Source of the DNA: Candidatus Limiplasma pullicola
GTDB taxonomy: Bacteria; Bacillota; Clostridia; Christensenellales; Aristaeellaceae
Assembly: GCA_018710985.1 (NCBI GenBank)
Contig: DVIV01000040.1
Span: 1-64,000 of the forward strand
DNA length: 64,000 nt
Direction of reading: 5' to 3'
A program made the translations under genes and the position numbers. This document shows, one piece after another, positions 34,951-45,960 of the stretch. The notes beneath the pieces were generated by a model. The model saw nothing but the letters and a program-made list of their open reading frames with translations. It was not told the origin of the DNA and did no database searches. Within the stretch, counting starts at the first letter, position 1, and the number at the start of each line of letters is the position of its first letter.

Positions 34951-36726
34951 TCAAACCAGCCGGTAGTGCTCCAGCAATTCCAGAAGGATGGTCCCATCCA
35001 GCTTGTCCAGACCGGCGTGCAGCGTCATCTTGAGCGGCAGGGGGAGCTTCATGTCGGTCAGCTTGCGGCCGTCCAGCAGGTAGTAGGTGGCATTGAGCAG
35101 GCAGCGGACATCATAGGCGGAATTGAACACCTCGGGCACGCCCCGCTCCACGTCCAACAGGGTATAGACGGCCTCCATGGCGGTGCGCACGGAGTATTCG
35201 GTGGTGAAAATCGTGTCCCGTTCCGTCTGGGCGAACTGGCCCAGGAAGGCGAAGTTTACGCACTCATCGGGGACGACAGCGGGACGGTCGCCGGCGGCGC
35301 GGGGCATGAAGAAGGCCGTGACATAGGGCATCATGCAGGGCACGGTGCTGGCGCTCTGACGGGCCAGGGTTTCGATCCTGTCTTCCTCAACGCCCAGGTG
35401 GTAGAGCCATTCCATGCAGATCTCGGCGCCGGTGCACTCGCTCATGGGCTTGCCCACATAGTCGCCCGGACGGTCGGGATAGAGGCCGTAGATCCAGCCC
35501 ACCAGCTGATCTGCGGGCTGCGCCTTGAAATGCGGCTGGCGGTTGAAGGTCCAGCTCATCAGCCAGGCGGAGTCGCGCACCGTGACGATGCCTCCGGTCA
35601 CCACCTTGCCCGAATAGGGATCGCGCTGGCAGATTTCCCTAACGTAGGGAGCGATTTTTTCATCCAGCAGCGTCACCGTGGCGGATTCCCACTTGGTGGC
35701 CTCGATGTCGGAGCAGAATTTCTCGGGACGGCCGAACTGAGGATGCTGCAGCGCGATGTTTTTCCACAGGGTCCAGCTTGCGCCTTCGCCGGATGTCACC
35801 TCCAGCACGGGCGCGTGCTCGTTGTCGCCCAGGGCGGAGGACTCCGTGCAGGACCCGTTGGTGACGAACACCAGATCGTTTTCCGTAAGGTCGATGGTCT
35901 CTTCCTGCCCATCGCGCATCATGAGAATCTGATGGGCGATCTTTTTGCCGGGAAGGAAGTGGAACAGCACGTTGGTTACGGTCACGCCGTAGTGAAACTG
36001 TACTCCGTTGTCCTGCAGGTAGCGTACCAGCGGGAGAATCAGCGATTCATACTGGTTGTAGCGGGTGAACTTGAGCGCCGACAGGTCGGGCAGGCCGCCG
36101 ATGTGATGCAGGAAGCGGTGCAGGTAGAGCTTCATCTCCAGGGCGGAGTGCCATTTCTCAAAGGCGAACATGGTCTGCCAGTACATCCAGAAATCGGAGC
36201 GGTAGAACTCGTCCGTGAAAACGTCGTCGATCGTCTTGTCATACAGGGATTCGTCGGTGGCGAAGAAGAGCTTGAGCAGCTCCATGGCGGCCTCGTCGCT
36301 GAGGTTAAAGCGGTTGCGGGTGTTGGCGCTCTCTCCCTGGCGCAGCGTGGCGCGATTCTTGGAGAAGTTGGGATCGTCCTTGTTAAGCCAGTAGAATTCG
36401 TCCAGAACGCTGGCGTCCTCCACCTCCAGCGAGGGAATGGAGCGGTACAGGGCCCAGAGACATTCGTAATGGTTTTCCATCTCCCGGCCGCCGCGGATGA
36501 CAAAGCCCAGCTCCGGGTTCAGGATGCCGTCGCAGGCGCCGCCGGGCAGAGCGGCTTCCTCGAGGATGTGGATGCGCTCACCCGCAACCTGTCCGTCACG
36601 GATCAGGAAAGCGGCGGCAGCCAGGCTGGCAAGGCCGGAGCCTACCAGCCAAGCGGATTTCTGATCGGCGTCGTGCGGCTTGCGGGGACGGGCAAAGGCT
36701 TCGTAGTTTCCATTGGTGTAGTACAT
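34951..36726 (-). CDS. ohyA: Oleate hydratase
   Basis: A 591-residue FAD-containing enzyme (myosin-cross-reactive antigen family) that adds water to the cis-9 double bond of unsaturated fatty acids, giving 10-hydroxy acids and detoxifying them. The FAD motif GSGLASLAAAAF is at about 29-40; RGGREMENHYECLW near 78-91 is the conserved active-site loop with the catalytic Glu. TRYNQYESLILPL and FVTNGSCTESS are also family signatures. Length is typical. AGGAGG is 9 bases before the ATG. First gene of a five-gene operon downstream of a Crp/Fnr-type gene and behind a palindrome at 36825-36838. Confidence 0.96.
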   Translation of the reverse strand: MYYTNGNYEAFARPRKPHDADQKSAWLVGSGLASLAAAAFLIRDGQVAGERIHILEEAALPGGACDGILNPELGFVIRGGREMENHYECLWALYRSIPSLEVEDASVLDEFYWLNKDDPNFSKNRATLRQGESANTRNRFNLSDEAAMELLKLFFATDESLYDKTIDDVFTDEFYRSDFWMYWQTMFAFEKWHSALEMKLYLHRFLHHIGGLPDLSALKFTRYNQYESLILPLVRYLQDNGVQFHYGVTVTNVLFHFLPGKKIAHQILMMRDGQEETIDLTENDLVFVTNGSCTESSALGDNEHAPVLEVTSGEGASWTLWKNIALQHPQFGRPEKFCSDIEATKWESATVTLLDEKIAPYVREICQRDPYSGKVVTGGIVTVRDSAWLMSWTFNRQPHFKAQPADQLVGWIYGLYPDRPGDYVGKPMSECTGAEICMEWLYHLGVEEDRIETLARQSASTVPCMMPYVTAFFMPRAAGDRPAVVPDECVNFAFLGQFAQTERDTIFTTEYSVRTAMEAVYTLLDVERGVPEVFNSAYDVRCLLNATYYLLDGRKLTDMKLPLPLKMTLHAGLDKLDGTILLELLEHYRLV

Positions 36727-36796
36727 ATCAGTGTACCTCCTGATTGATGTTGAGGAGGGGAGTCCCGCCAGGCGCGACGCTCTTCCTTACATGACG

Positions 36797-36838
36797 ATCA
36801 TACAGGAAGCGGAAAAGAAAAGAGGTTGTTTGAACAAC
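36797..36838 (-). promoter_or_regulatory. Activator-dependent promoter of the ohyA operon
   Basis: On the reverse strand TATGAT (36797-36802) is a fair -10 box, but the -35 position reads CCTCTT, which is poor. A perfect palindrome GTTGTT-TG-AACAAC (36825-36838) has its centre 41.5 bp upstream of the start predicted at 36790. That is the class II position for Crp/Fnr activators, and such a regulator is encoded directly upstream. Confidence 0.6.
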
Positions 36839-36917
36839 GCAATTCAAATCTTTTGAGATTTTATTTTTTGAAACGCAAAAAGCCGCATCAGCGGCGGCGG
36901 GGCAAGGACCGGAGCTC

Positions 36918-36955
36918 AAAAAAGCTCCGCAGCCTGCCGGAAGCAGGGCGCGGAG
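36918..36955 (-). terminator. Terminator of the Crp/Fnr-family gene
   Basis: GCTCCGC/GCGGAGC outer stem and CCTGC/GCAGG inner stem on the reverse strand, followed by six T residues. It separates the regulator gene from the ohyA operon. Confidence 0.88.
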
Positions 36956-36973
36956 CATCTGAATCAAAACGGT

Positions 36974-37687
36974 TTATTCACTTTTCAGGTTGGGGTCCGG
37001 TTCATCGTCCGTAATGGGCATTTCCACAAGCAGCTCAAAGCGGCTCTTCTCAAACTGAATGAGCCCTTCATCCCGCATCTTGCACAGCTCGTTGGACATG
37101 GCGCTGCGGTCGACAAACAGATAGTCGGCCAGGTCCTGCCGGTTCAGGGGAATGACGAAGGTGCGGCTGCCTGCCTTGTGATATTGGACGGAAAGGTAAT
37201 CCTGAAGCCGTTCGCGAATGGAACGGCGGATGCTGTCCTCCAGCTTGCGGGTCAGGCGTTGGCCCTGCTGCGCCACAGCCACCGCGAGGTTTTGCAGAAA
37301 ACGGATCTGTGCGGGAACGGTCAGCCGGTTCTGCCGCAGCAGCGTGTCCACCGTCAGAAAAAGAAGCTCGGTTTTCTCCGTGGCAACGGCGGAAATGTGC
37401 AGCCGGTAGCGGCCGATGGCGTTTAGAAGGCCGATGGCGTCCCCCGGCCCCAACGTATCCATCAGGTTGCTGTTTCCGCTGGCGTCCACATGCGAAAGGT
37501 GGAGCCCGCCGGAGAGCAGGATGCCGACCTCACCCATCGCGTCCCCGTCCCGTACAACCACGGCTTTGGACGGAAATACCTGCCGCCTGGCATGCGTGGC
37601 CTCAAGCACGTCCAGCACCTCTCCGTCCGTCATGTTGCGAAACAACATGCCCGATTTGAGCAGGCCCATATCAAGCGGTCTTTCCAT
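36974..37687 (-). CDS. Crp/Fnr-family transcriptional regulator
   Basis: A 237-residue activator. Residues 10-130 form the cyclic-nucleotide-binding-like sensor (GEVGILLSGGLHLS, LGPGDAIGLLNAI), 130-165 the dimer helix and 165-225 the winged helix with RQDLADYLFVDRSAMSNELC. There is no cysteine cluster for an Fnr-type iron-sulfur centre and no cAMP-type phosphate-binding Arg-Ser, so the ligand is unknown. The start ATG 37687 has AAGGAG upstream. It lies immediately upstream of the ohyA operon but is separated by its own terminator, consistent with a local regulator. Confidence 0.9.
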   Translation of the reverse strand: MERPLDMGLLKSGMLFRNMTDGEVLDVLEATHARRQVFPSKAVVVRDGDAMGEVGILLSGGLHLSHVDASGNSNLMDTLGPGDAIGLLNAIGRYRLHISAVATEKTELLFLTVDTLLRQNRLTVPAQIRFLQNLAVAVAQQGQRLTRKLEDSIRRSIRERLQDYLSVQYHKAGSRTFVIPLNRQDLADYLFVDRSAMSNELCKMRDEGLIQFEKSRFELLVEMPITDDEPDPNLKSE

Positions 37688-37736
37688 GGCTCCGATACGC
37701 TCCTTGACCCGTGAAGGGACCATTTATCACACTGTC

Positions 37737-37765
37737 ATTATAACAGATTTTCCCTGCCCTTCAAA
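37737..37765 (-). promoter_or_regulatory. Promoter of the Crp/Fnr-family gene
   Basis: Perfect TATAAT (37737-37742) on the reverse strand with a TTTGAA-type -35 about 17 bp upstream. Confidence 0.55.
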
Positions 37766-37892
37766 GCCGTGACAAGAACTTTTCCCTGCACACACAAGGG
37801 GCCGGGAAGGGTTTTTGCGATCCGGCGCCAAATGCGTGCCCCATAATCCGGACCCTTCCTGCCGGAGCAAACGATGGACCATGGAGGATGGC

Positions 37893-38127
37893 ATGATTCA
37901 GCTCAAACCCATTGACGAGAGCAACTATCAGAAAATTCTGGCTATGGAGCTGCCACGCGGGCAACACGGCTTTATAGCGTCCCATGCCATTTCGCTGGCG
38001 CAGCGACGGCAGCCGGACGGTGCTGCCGCTGTCCATGGAGATTCACCATGCGGCCGCCGACGGCTTCCACATCGCCCGCTTTTTCCGTGAGGTGGAACAG
38101 CTGGCAGGGGAGCTGGAACTGGACTGA
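37893..38127 (+). pseudogene. Chimeric acetyltransferase remnant (GNAT start joined to CAT end)
   Basis: From 37893 one frame reads MIQLKPIDESNYQ then GQHGFIASHAISLAQ, the start of a GNAT acetyltransferase. In the +1 frame, 37990-38127 reads FRWRSDGS then LPLSMEIHHAAADGFHIARF, the end of a chloramphenicol acetyltransferase with its catalytic HHxxxDG, closed by TGA. Neither part is complete: about 35 residues of one and 45 of the other remain. The junction lies near 37985-38000. It looks like a deletion between two neighbouring acetyltransferase genes. No active product is expected. Confidence 0.75.
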
Positions 38128-38152
38128 CGGCGGCTTGGAGCACGGCGGAGAG

Positions 38153-38189
38153 AAAAAAATACGCGCATCGCCCAAACGGGCGATGCGCG
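38153..38189 (-). terminator. Terminator of ppdK
   Basis: A perfect 12-bp stem (38162-38173 with 38178-38189) is followed by seven T residues on the reverse strand. Confidence 0.92.
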
Positions 38190-38213
38190 CTGTTGCCTTG
38201 TCAGGCTGGAATC

Positions 38214-40844
<2,631 letters not shown>

Positions 40845-40933
40845 AGGGTCTCTGTCTCCTTCTCGTTTTCTTGGCGAGGACGAATCACCGGCGGAACCCA
40901 TCCCCAATGCTCATCCTTCCTCTCAACTGGTCC

Positions 40934-40962
40934 AGTATACACGTTTGCGACAGAAATTTCAA
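40934..40962 (-). promoter_or_regulatory. Promoter of ppdK
   Basis: TTGAAA (40957-40962) and TATACT (40934-40939), 17 bp apart on the reverse strand. Confidence 0.8.
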
Positions 40963-41031
40963 GAGCCTATTTGGCATATATACCCAAACTGACGCATAGA
41001 AAAATGCGTTTTGCACGCGCAGGGAGGCAAC

Positions 41032-41060
41032 TTGCGAAGAAGGGGCGCGCATGCTATACT
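41032..41060 (+). promoter_or_regulatory. Promoter of the yfhO-lgt operon
   Basis: TTGCGA (41032-41037) and TATACT (41055-41060) with a 17-bp spacer and an upstream TG, giving an extended -10. Together with the ppdK promoter it fills the 324-bp gap between the two genes. Confidence 0.75.
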
Positions 41061-41168
41061 GAAACCGGTCGTTTTTCGTCCGAAACGTGCGCAAACTCAT
41101 GCATGCGGGAGAGAACCATTGATCTTTCTTTATGATTGTTTCAGGAAGCTCTGGGGGAGGAATACGCC

Positions 41169-43715
41169 TTGAAGCAGAAAAAACGGACAGCGGCGGCGCT
41201 TCTGATACTAGCCTTTTTGATTCCGGTGTTCCTCTTTGCATGCGTGATGCTGCTGTGCCGCGTCACGCCCTTTGGCGACAAGACGCTCCTGATCTGGGAC
41301 GCGGACGGGCAGTACTCCGCGTTTCTGGCCGCGGCGCAGCGGATAGTAACCGGTCAGGCCGATCCCCTGTATTCGCTTGAAAAGAGCGCCGGTTCCTCGC
41401 TGGCGGGTTTGACCGCGTATTACATGGCTTCACCGCTCAATGTGCTCACGGCGTTGTTTGCACCCGGGGATATCGTTTCGGCCTTCCAGGCGATTGTGCT
41501 TGTCAAGATTGGTCTTAGCGGGCTGACATTCATGATCCTGCTGCGCAGGCGCAACGGAGCAGGATGGTCGGGACTTCTGTTTTCCACGGCCTATGCGCTT
41601 GCAGGCTATACCGCCAGCTATTTTTGGAACATCATGTGGATGGATGCTCTGATTGCGCTGCCATTGATTGCACTGGGCATCCACGGCATCGTCGAGGGGC
41701 GGGGCGGCAGGCTTTTGTATGTACTGGCCTTGTGGTATGCGCTGTTTAGCAATTATTATACAGGCTTCATGCTGTGCCTGTTTTCGGTGCTGTGGTTCGT
41801 TTACCTCTATGCGGACGCACGCCTGCAGGGTCGCAGGCCACGTTTTGTGAGAACTGCGGGCACGTTTGCCGTCTCGTCTCTGCTGGCCGGCGGGCTGGCT
41901 GCCGTGATGCTGGTTCCGGCATTCCTGGCGCTGCGCAGGGGATACCAGGTCTTTTCGCTGGAGGAACCGCTCAACGAGCGCATGTTTCCCCTGATCGAGC
42001 TGCTGTCCAAGCTCTTTACCGGAGCGGCCAGCTTTGATCTGCTTCGTTCCGACCTGCCCAGCATCTATGTCGGCCTGCCCATGCTGGCGCTGTTTGGCAG
42101 CTATGCGCTGAATCCGGCGTTTTCCGCCCGCAGGCGGGCGCTGTCGGCGGGGCTGGTGGGGGTATTCCTCATCAGCTTCCAGATGAGCGGTCCCTATCTT
42201 CTGTGGCATGGGCTGGACCTGCCGCAGGCTATGCCCGCGCGTTTTTCATTTCTGTTCTGCTTCGTGCTGATTGATCTGGCCTATGAGTCGTTCCGGACCC
42301 TTTCGGCGCCCGGAGAGGGCCTCGCGCGGCGCATGGGTGCGATGGCGCTGGCTTTTTTTGCCGTCGTTTGCCTGATGTTTGATGGCGAGCTGCCGACCTA
42401 TCTGGCCTATGAAACGGTCTGTTTGGATGTGCTGTGCTTCCTGACCGCGTGCGGGCTGATTGCGCTGCTGGTCACCCGGCGCAGGCGCGCGGCGCTGGTC
42501 TGCCTGTGCCTGATGCAGGCGGTCTGCCTGGTGCTCAACGGCTACTTTTCCATCCACCGGCTGGAGGAAGTCAACCAGCGCAGCGCACAGGAAGATACGG
42601 CCTACGTGCAAAAGAATGCCGCCCTCGTTGCCCGCATTCAGGAGCAGGATGACGGCCTCTACCGCATGGAGCGCAACCAGACGCGGTCGGAGAATGATCC
42701 CCTGTATTTTGGGTATCATGGAGTTAGCCACTACAGCTCCGATTTTGACGCGGAATTTCTGCGCTTTCTGGGTCGGATGGGCTTTAACCACACCCATTAC
42801 CGCATTGAGTATGGCAGTGGCAACACCCCGGTGCTGGAGGGGCTGATGGGCATCAAATACATTCTGCGCACGGACGGCGCCTCGCTGGCAGACCCACCCG
42901 ACAGCTATACGCAGCTGTGGCGGGAGGGCGACACGACAGCCTGGCTGAATCCCTACGCCCTGCCACTGGCCGTACTGGCTCCGCCGGACGAAGTGGAGAG
43001 CATGGGGGTGGGCGAGGACCCCTTCCATAACCAGAACCTGCTGGTTCAGGACCTTTCCGGCACCGATGTGCAGGTCTTTACGCCGGTGGAGGATGTGAGC
43101 TGCCATTGTGAAAACGGCACGATGTACGTTTCCTTTACGCAGCGCGCGAACCAGCGGTATTACCTCAGGGCCAGCGGAAGCTGGTTTTCGCTCAACGGCG
43201 GTCCGATGGAAAGCGAGGACCGCTTCATCGGCTGCGTGGCGCTGCCGGTTGTGGCGGAAGATACGCAGACTACGCTGTCAGCCTATCTGGGCGAGGGGGC
43301 AGAAGGAACCTGCTATCTGGTCACTTTTGACGAGGAGGCGTTCCAAAGCGCCTGGGAAAAGGTGATGGCCCGCGGCTGTCAGACGCAAAGCGAGCGGGAT
43401 TCGGTAATTGAGGTAACGGTGCCTGAGCGTGCGGAGGCCTCGCAGCTGATGCTGACCATTCCCTATGACGCGGGATGGCAGGTGGAGGTGGACGGCGTGG
43501 CGGCAGAAACGACGTCCCGTTACGGACACTTCCTGGCGGTTGATCTGGAACCGGGCGCGCATACGGTAACGCTTCGATTCCTGCCGCGGGGGCTTATGGC
43601 AGGGGCCGTGATCAGCGGCCTGTCGCTGCTGGCGGTGGCGGCCTGGCAGATTGCCGCTTTCAGGCGGCGCAGACACAGGCCCGTAAAAGACGCGCGCTGC
43701 GGTGAGAAGAGGTAA
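41169..43715 (+). CDS. YfhO-family membrane glycosylation protein
   Basis: An 848-residue protein with about 12-14 membrane helices in residues 1-440 and a large extracytosolic beta-rich domain (about 460-815) before a last helix. LIWDADGQYSAFLAA after helix 1 is the family's loop with the catalytic-type aspartate. YfhO proteins of B. subtilis and Listeria are needed for glycosylation of teichoic acids, so a polyprenyl-sugar transferase role on the cell surface is likely. The TTG at 41169 follows GGGGGAGG by 8 bases. It overlaps lgt by one base. Confidence 0.88.
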   Translation: MKQKKRTAAALLILAFLIPVFLFACVMLLCRVTPFGDKTLLIWDADGQYSAFLAAAQRIVTGQADPLYSLEKSAGSSLAGLTAYYMASPLNVLTALFAPGDIVSAFQAIVLVKIGLSGLTFMILLRRRNGAGWSGLLFSTAYALAGYTASYFWNIMWMDALIALPLIALGIHGIVEGRGGRLLYVLALWYALFSNYYTGFMLCLFSVLWFVYLYADARLQGRRPRFVRTAGTFAVSSLLAGGLAAVMLVPAFLALRRGYQVFSLEEPLNERMFPLIELLSKLFTGAASFDLLRSDLPSIYVGLPMLALFGSYALNPAFSARRRALSAGLVGVFLISFQMSGPYLLWHGLDLPQAMPARFSFLFCFVLIDLAYESFRTLSAPGEGLARRMGAMALAFFAVVCLMFDGELPTYLAYETVCLDVLCFLTACGLIALLVTRRRRAALVCLCLMQAVCLVLNGYFSIHRLEEVNQRSAQEDTAYVQKNAALVARIQEQDDGLYRMERNQTRSENDPLYFGYHGVSHYSSDFDAEFLRFLGRMGFNHTHYRIEYGSGNTPVLEGLMGIKYILRTDGASLADPPDSYTQLWREGDTTAWLNPYALPLAVLAPPDEVESMGVGEDPFHNQNLLVQDLSGTDVQVFTPVEDVSCHCENGTMYVSFTQRANQRYYLRASGSWFSLNGGPMESEDRFIGCVALPVVAEDTQTTLSAYLGEGAEGTCYLVTFDEEAFQSAWEKVMARGCQTQSERDSVIEVTVPERAEASQLMLTIPYDAGWQVEVDGVAAETTSRYGHFLAVDLEPGAHTVTLRFLPRGLMAGAVISGLSLLAVAAWQIAAFRRRRHRPVKDARCGEKR

Positions 43716-44818
43716 TGCGCATGGCGATTCCCTACAGCAGGACCCTTTTCGGTCCTCTGCAATGGTACAGCGTTTTGATTGTGACGGGGATTCTGCTGGC
43801 CATCTGGCTGGCGGGACGCGAGGAACGCAGGCTCGGCCTGCCGCGCGATACGGTGATTGACCTGGCGCTGATCGTGGTGCCCTGCGGCATCATCGGCGCA
43901 AGGCTCTATTATGTCGCCATGACGTGGGAGCTGTTCCGCAGCAACCCCATTTCGATTCTCTATATCTGGGAGGGCGGCATCGCCATCTATGGCGGGGTTA
44001 TCGGCGGAGCGCTGGGGGCGTGGGTCTATGCCCGCAGGAAAAAACTCCCCTTTCTCAGGCTTCTGGATATGATCGCGCCGGGGCTTTTGCTGGCGCAGGC
44101 CATCGGCCGCTGGGGCAACTATTTCAACATGGAGGCCTACGGGCCCGAAATCGCCAATCCGGCCTTTCAGTTCTTTCCCATTGGCGTGCTGATTCCGTCG
44201 GGAGGCGGCTATGTGTGGCACATGGCCACCTTCTTCTATGAATCGCTGTGGAACGCGGCGGGCTTTGCGGCGCTGTGGGCCATGCGCCGCCGGGTCCGGG
44301 AACCGGGGGGCGTCATGTGTTGGTACCTGCTTATCTATGGCAGCGGCCGCTTTATCATTGAGCGCCTGCGGGAGGACAGCCTTTACCTGGGCGGCCTGCG
44401 CGTATCGCAGTACCTGAGCCTGCTCCTGTGTCTGGCGGCGGCGGGGGTCATCCTCGTGCGCGCGATGCGGGGAAATCGGCCCGCGCAGGGGATGTCGCTG
44501 GTCTGTGGAGGCCTGTGTATTGCGCGCTGGGCCGCGCTGGAAACGCCCTGGCTGTATGCGCTGCTCCTGGCAGCGGCGCTGGGGCTGGGCATCTTGGCCT
44601 GCAGGAGCGCGGGACTTTCGCCTGCGCGGCTGCTGGTTCCCTTTGCGCTGGATGCGGCCGGGCTGCTGGCGGCGCTGTGGATGGCGGGCGTCGGCCTGCA
44701 CCTGCATACGCTCCTTTGCAGCCTGACGCTGCCCGTGTACGTTGCGGCCCTGTGCCGCTGGAAAAAAGAAGCAGACATACAAGGAGAGGAGACGGCCCCA
44801 TGCCGGTCGGAACCGTAA
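43715..44818 (+). CDS. lgt: Prolipoprotein diacylglyceryl transferase with C-terminal membrane extension
   Basis: A 367-residue membrane enzyme that attaches diacylglycerol to the lipobox cysteine of prolipoproteins. The signature GRWGNYFNMEAYG is at 131-143, with GGIAIYGGVIGG near 87-98 and GSGRFIIERLRED at 209-221. Most Lgt proteins end near 260-280; this one continues for about 100 residues with three or four more helices and a hydrophilic tail. The start overlaps the yfhO stop (TAATG). A divergent relative is at 55882. Confidence 0.95.
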   Translation: MRMAIPYSRTLFGPLQWYSVLIVTGILLAIWLAGREERRLGLPRDTVIDLALIVVPCGIIGARLYYVAMTWELFRSNPISILYIWEGGIAIYGGVIGGALGAWVYARRKKLPFLRLLDMIAPGLLLAQAIGRWGNYFNMEAYGPEIANPAFQFFPIGVLIPSGGGYVWHMATFFYESLWNAAGFAALWAMRRRVREPGGVMCWYLLIYGSGRFIIERLREDSLYLGGLRVSQYLSLLLCLAAAGVILVRAMRGNRPAQGMSLVCGGLCIARWAALETPWLYALLLAAALGLGILACRSAGLSPARLLVPFALDAAGLLAALWMAGVGLHLHTLLCSLTLPVYVAALCRWKKEADIQGEETAPCRSEP

Positions 44819-45960
44819 AAAATCTGGTGTACGGGCTTGCACTGCCCGTGCTGGGACAGCGCCCCGCCTGGCGTGCGCGGCGAGATGGGGAGGAAGCCCT
44901 CGCGCGGGCATTGTGGCGCAAACGGTGCGTGGGCGCATGCGTGCAGCGCTTTGAGAAGGGAAGCCTGAGCGAATGCGTCTGCGTTGGGTATGCGGCACTG
45001 GAGCCGCAAAAGCGACCCGTAGCGCCGGATACGGTGTTTCGCACGGCGTCGGTGGCCAAGATGGTCACGGCGCTGCTGGTGTTTCGCCTGCAAACGCTGG
45101 GCCGCCTCAGCGTGACGGAGGATATCAGCGATCTGCTGGGCCGCCGCGTATGCAACCCGCATTGCCCGGAGGCCCCCATCACCCTGGGCATGCTGCTGAG
45201 CCACACCTCCGGCATCGTGGACTCGCCGGCGTATTTCGATGCCTTCGGCCGCGGCACGCCGCTGAGCGAGCTCCTGGCCGATCCGCGGAGCTATCTGCCG
45301 GCTGTGCCGGGAACGACGTTTCGCTACAGCAACCTGGCGGCGGGCATGGTGGCCAGCCTTCTGGAAAAGCGCTTTGATCTGAGTTTTGAGCAGCTGATGC
45401 AGCGGGAACTGCTGGAGCCGCTGGGCGTTTCGGGTACGTTCGACCCCTCCGGGCTGGACGCTGCGGATGTGGCGGACAGCTACCGTGTGCTGCCGCCCGC
45501 GCGGGCCTTCAGCGCGGCGCAGCGCATCGCTTCGGCCGAACCGATGAAGGAGCCGGACCCGGAGCGGCGCTACCTGCCCGCAGCGGGCAACCTGTTCATC
45601 ACCGCGCCGGAACTGGCACGGCTTGTGCTGGTGGCCTGGGGCGGCGGCAACGGCTTTCTGGATGCGCGGAGCCTGGAGGAGATGCGCCGTCCCGTGGCGG
45701 GCTGGCCGGAAAAGGCCGTGAACATGCGCCATGGGATGGGGCTGCTGACGCTGGACGATCCTGCGGTTTGCAGCCACAGGCTGTGGGGGCATCAGGGCTT
45801 TGCCTATGGCGCGGTGAACGGCGTGTTTTTCGACGAGGCGGGCAGCGGCTTCGTGCTGCTGGACAGCGGATGCAGCGAGCAGCGCGTGGGGCATCTGGCG
45901 CAGGTCAACCGTGAGCTGATCCGCCTTTGCCTGGACGGCGGAAAGGATGGACGGCCATGA
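44800..45960 (+). CDS. Serine hydrolase of the class C beta-lactamase family
   Basis: A 386-residue protein. The catalytic SxxK motif is SVAK (84-87), the Tyr-x-Asn motif YSN (176-178), and the third motif reads HQG near 328. These proteins include esterases, D-amino-acid amidases and penicillin-binding enzymes as well as true AmpC lactamases. I see no clear signal peptide, so it may act in the cytosol, and the beta-lactamase label should not be read as antibiotic resistance. ATG 44800 has AAGGAGAGGAG upstream and overlaps lgt by 19 bp. Confidence 0.88.
   Translation: MPVGTVKNLVYGLALPVLGQRPAWRARRDGEEALARALWRKRCVGACVQRFEKGSLSECVCVGYAALEPQKRPVAPDTVFRTASVAKMVTALLVFRLQTLGRLSVTEDISDLLGRRVCNPHCPEAPITLGMLLSHTSGIVDSPAYFDAFGRGTPLSELLADPRSYLPAVPGTTFRYSNLAAGMVASLLEKRFDLSFEQLMQRELLEPLGVSGTFDPSGLDAADVADSYRVLPPARAFSAAQRIASAEPMKEPDPERRYLPAAGNLFITAPELARLVLVAWGGGNGFLDARSLEEMRRPVAGWPEKAVNMRHGMGLLTLDDPAVCSHRLWGHQGFAYGAVNGVFFDEAGSGFVLLDSGCSEQRVGHLAQVNRELIRLCLDGGKDGRP

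Noticed and set aside
44800..45960. Antibiotic-resistance beta-lactamase
   Set aside because: Motifs fit the broad serine-hydrolase family, but there is no clear signal peptide and the context is lgt/recX, so a resistance role is not supported.
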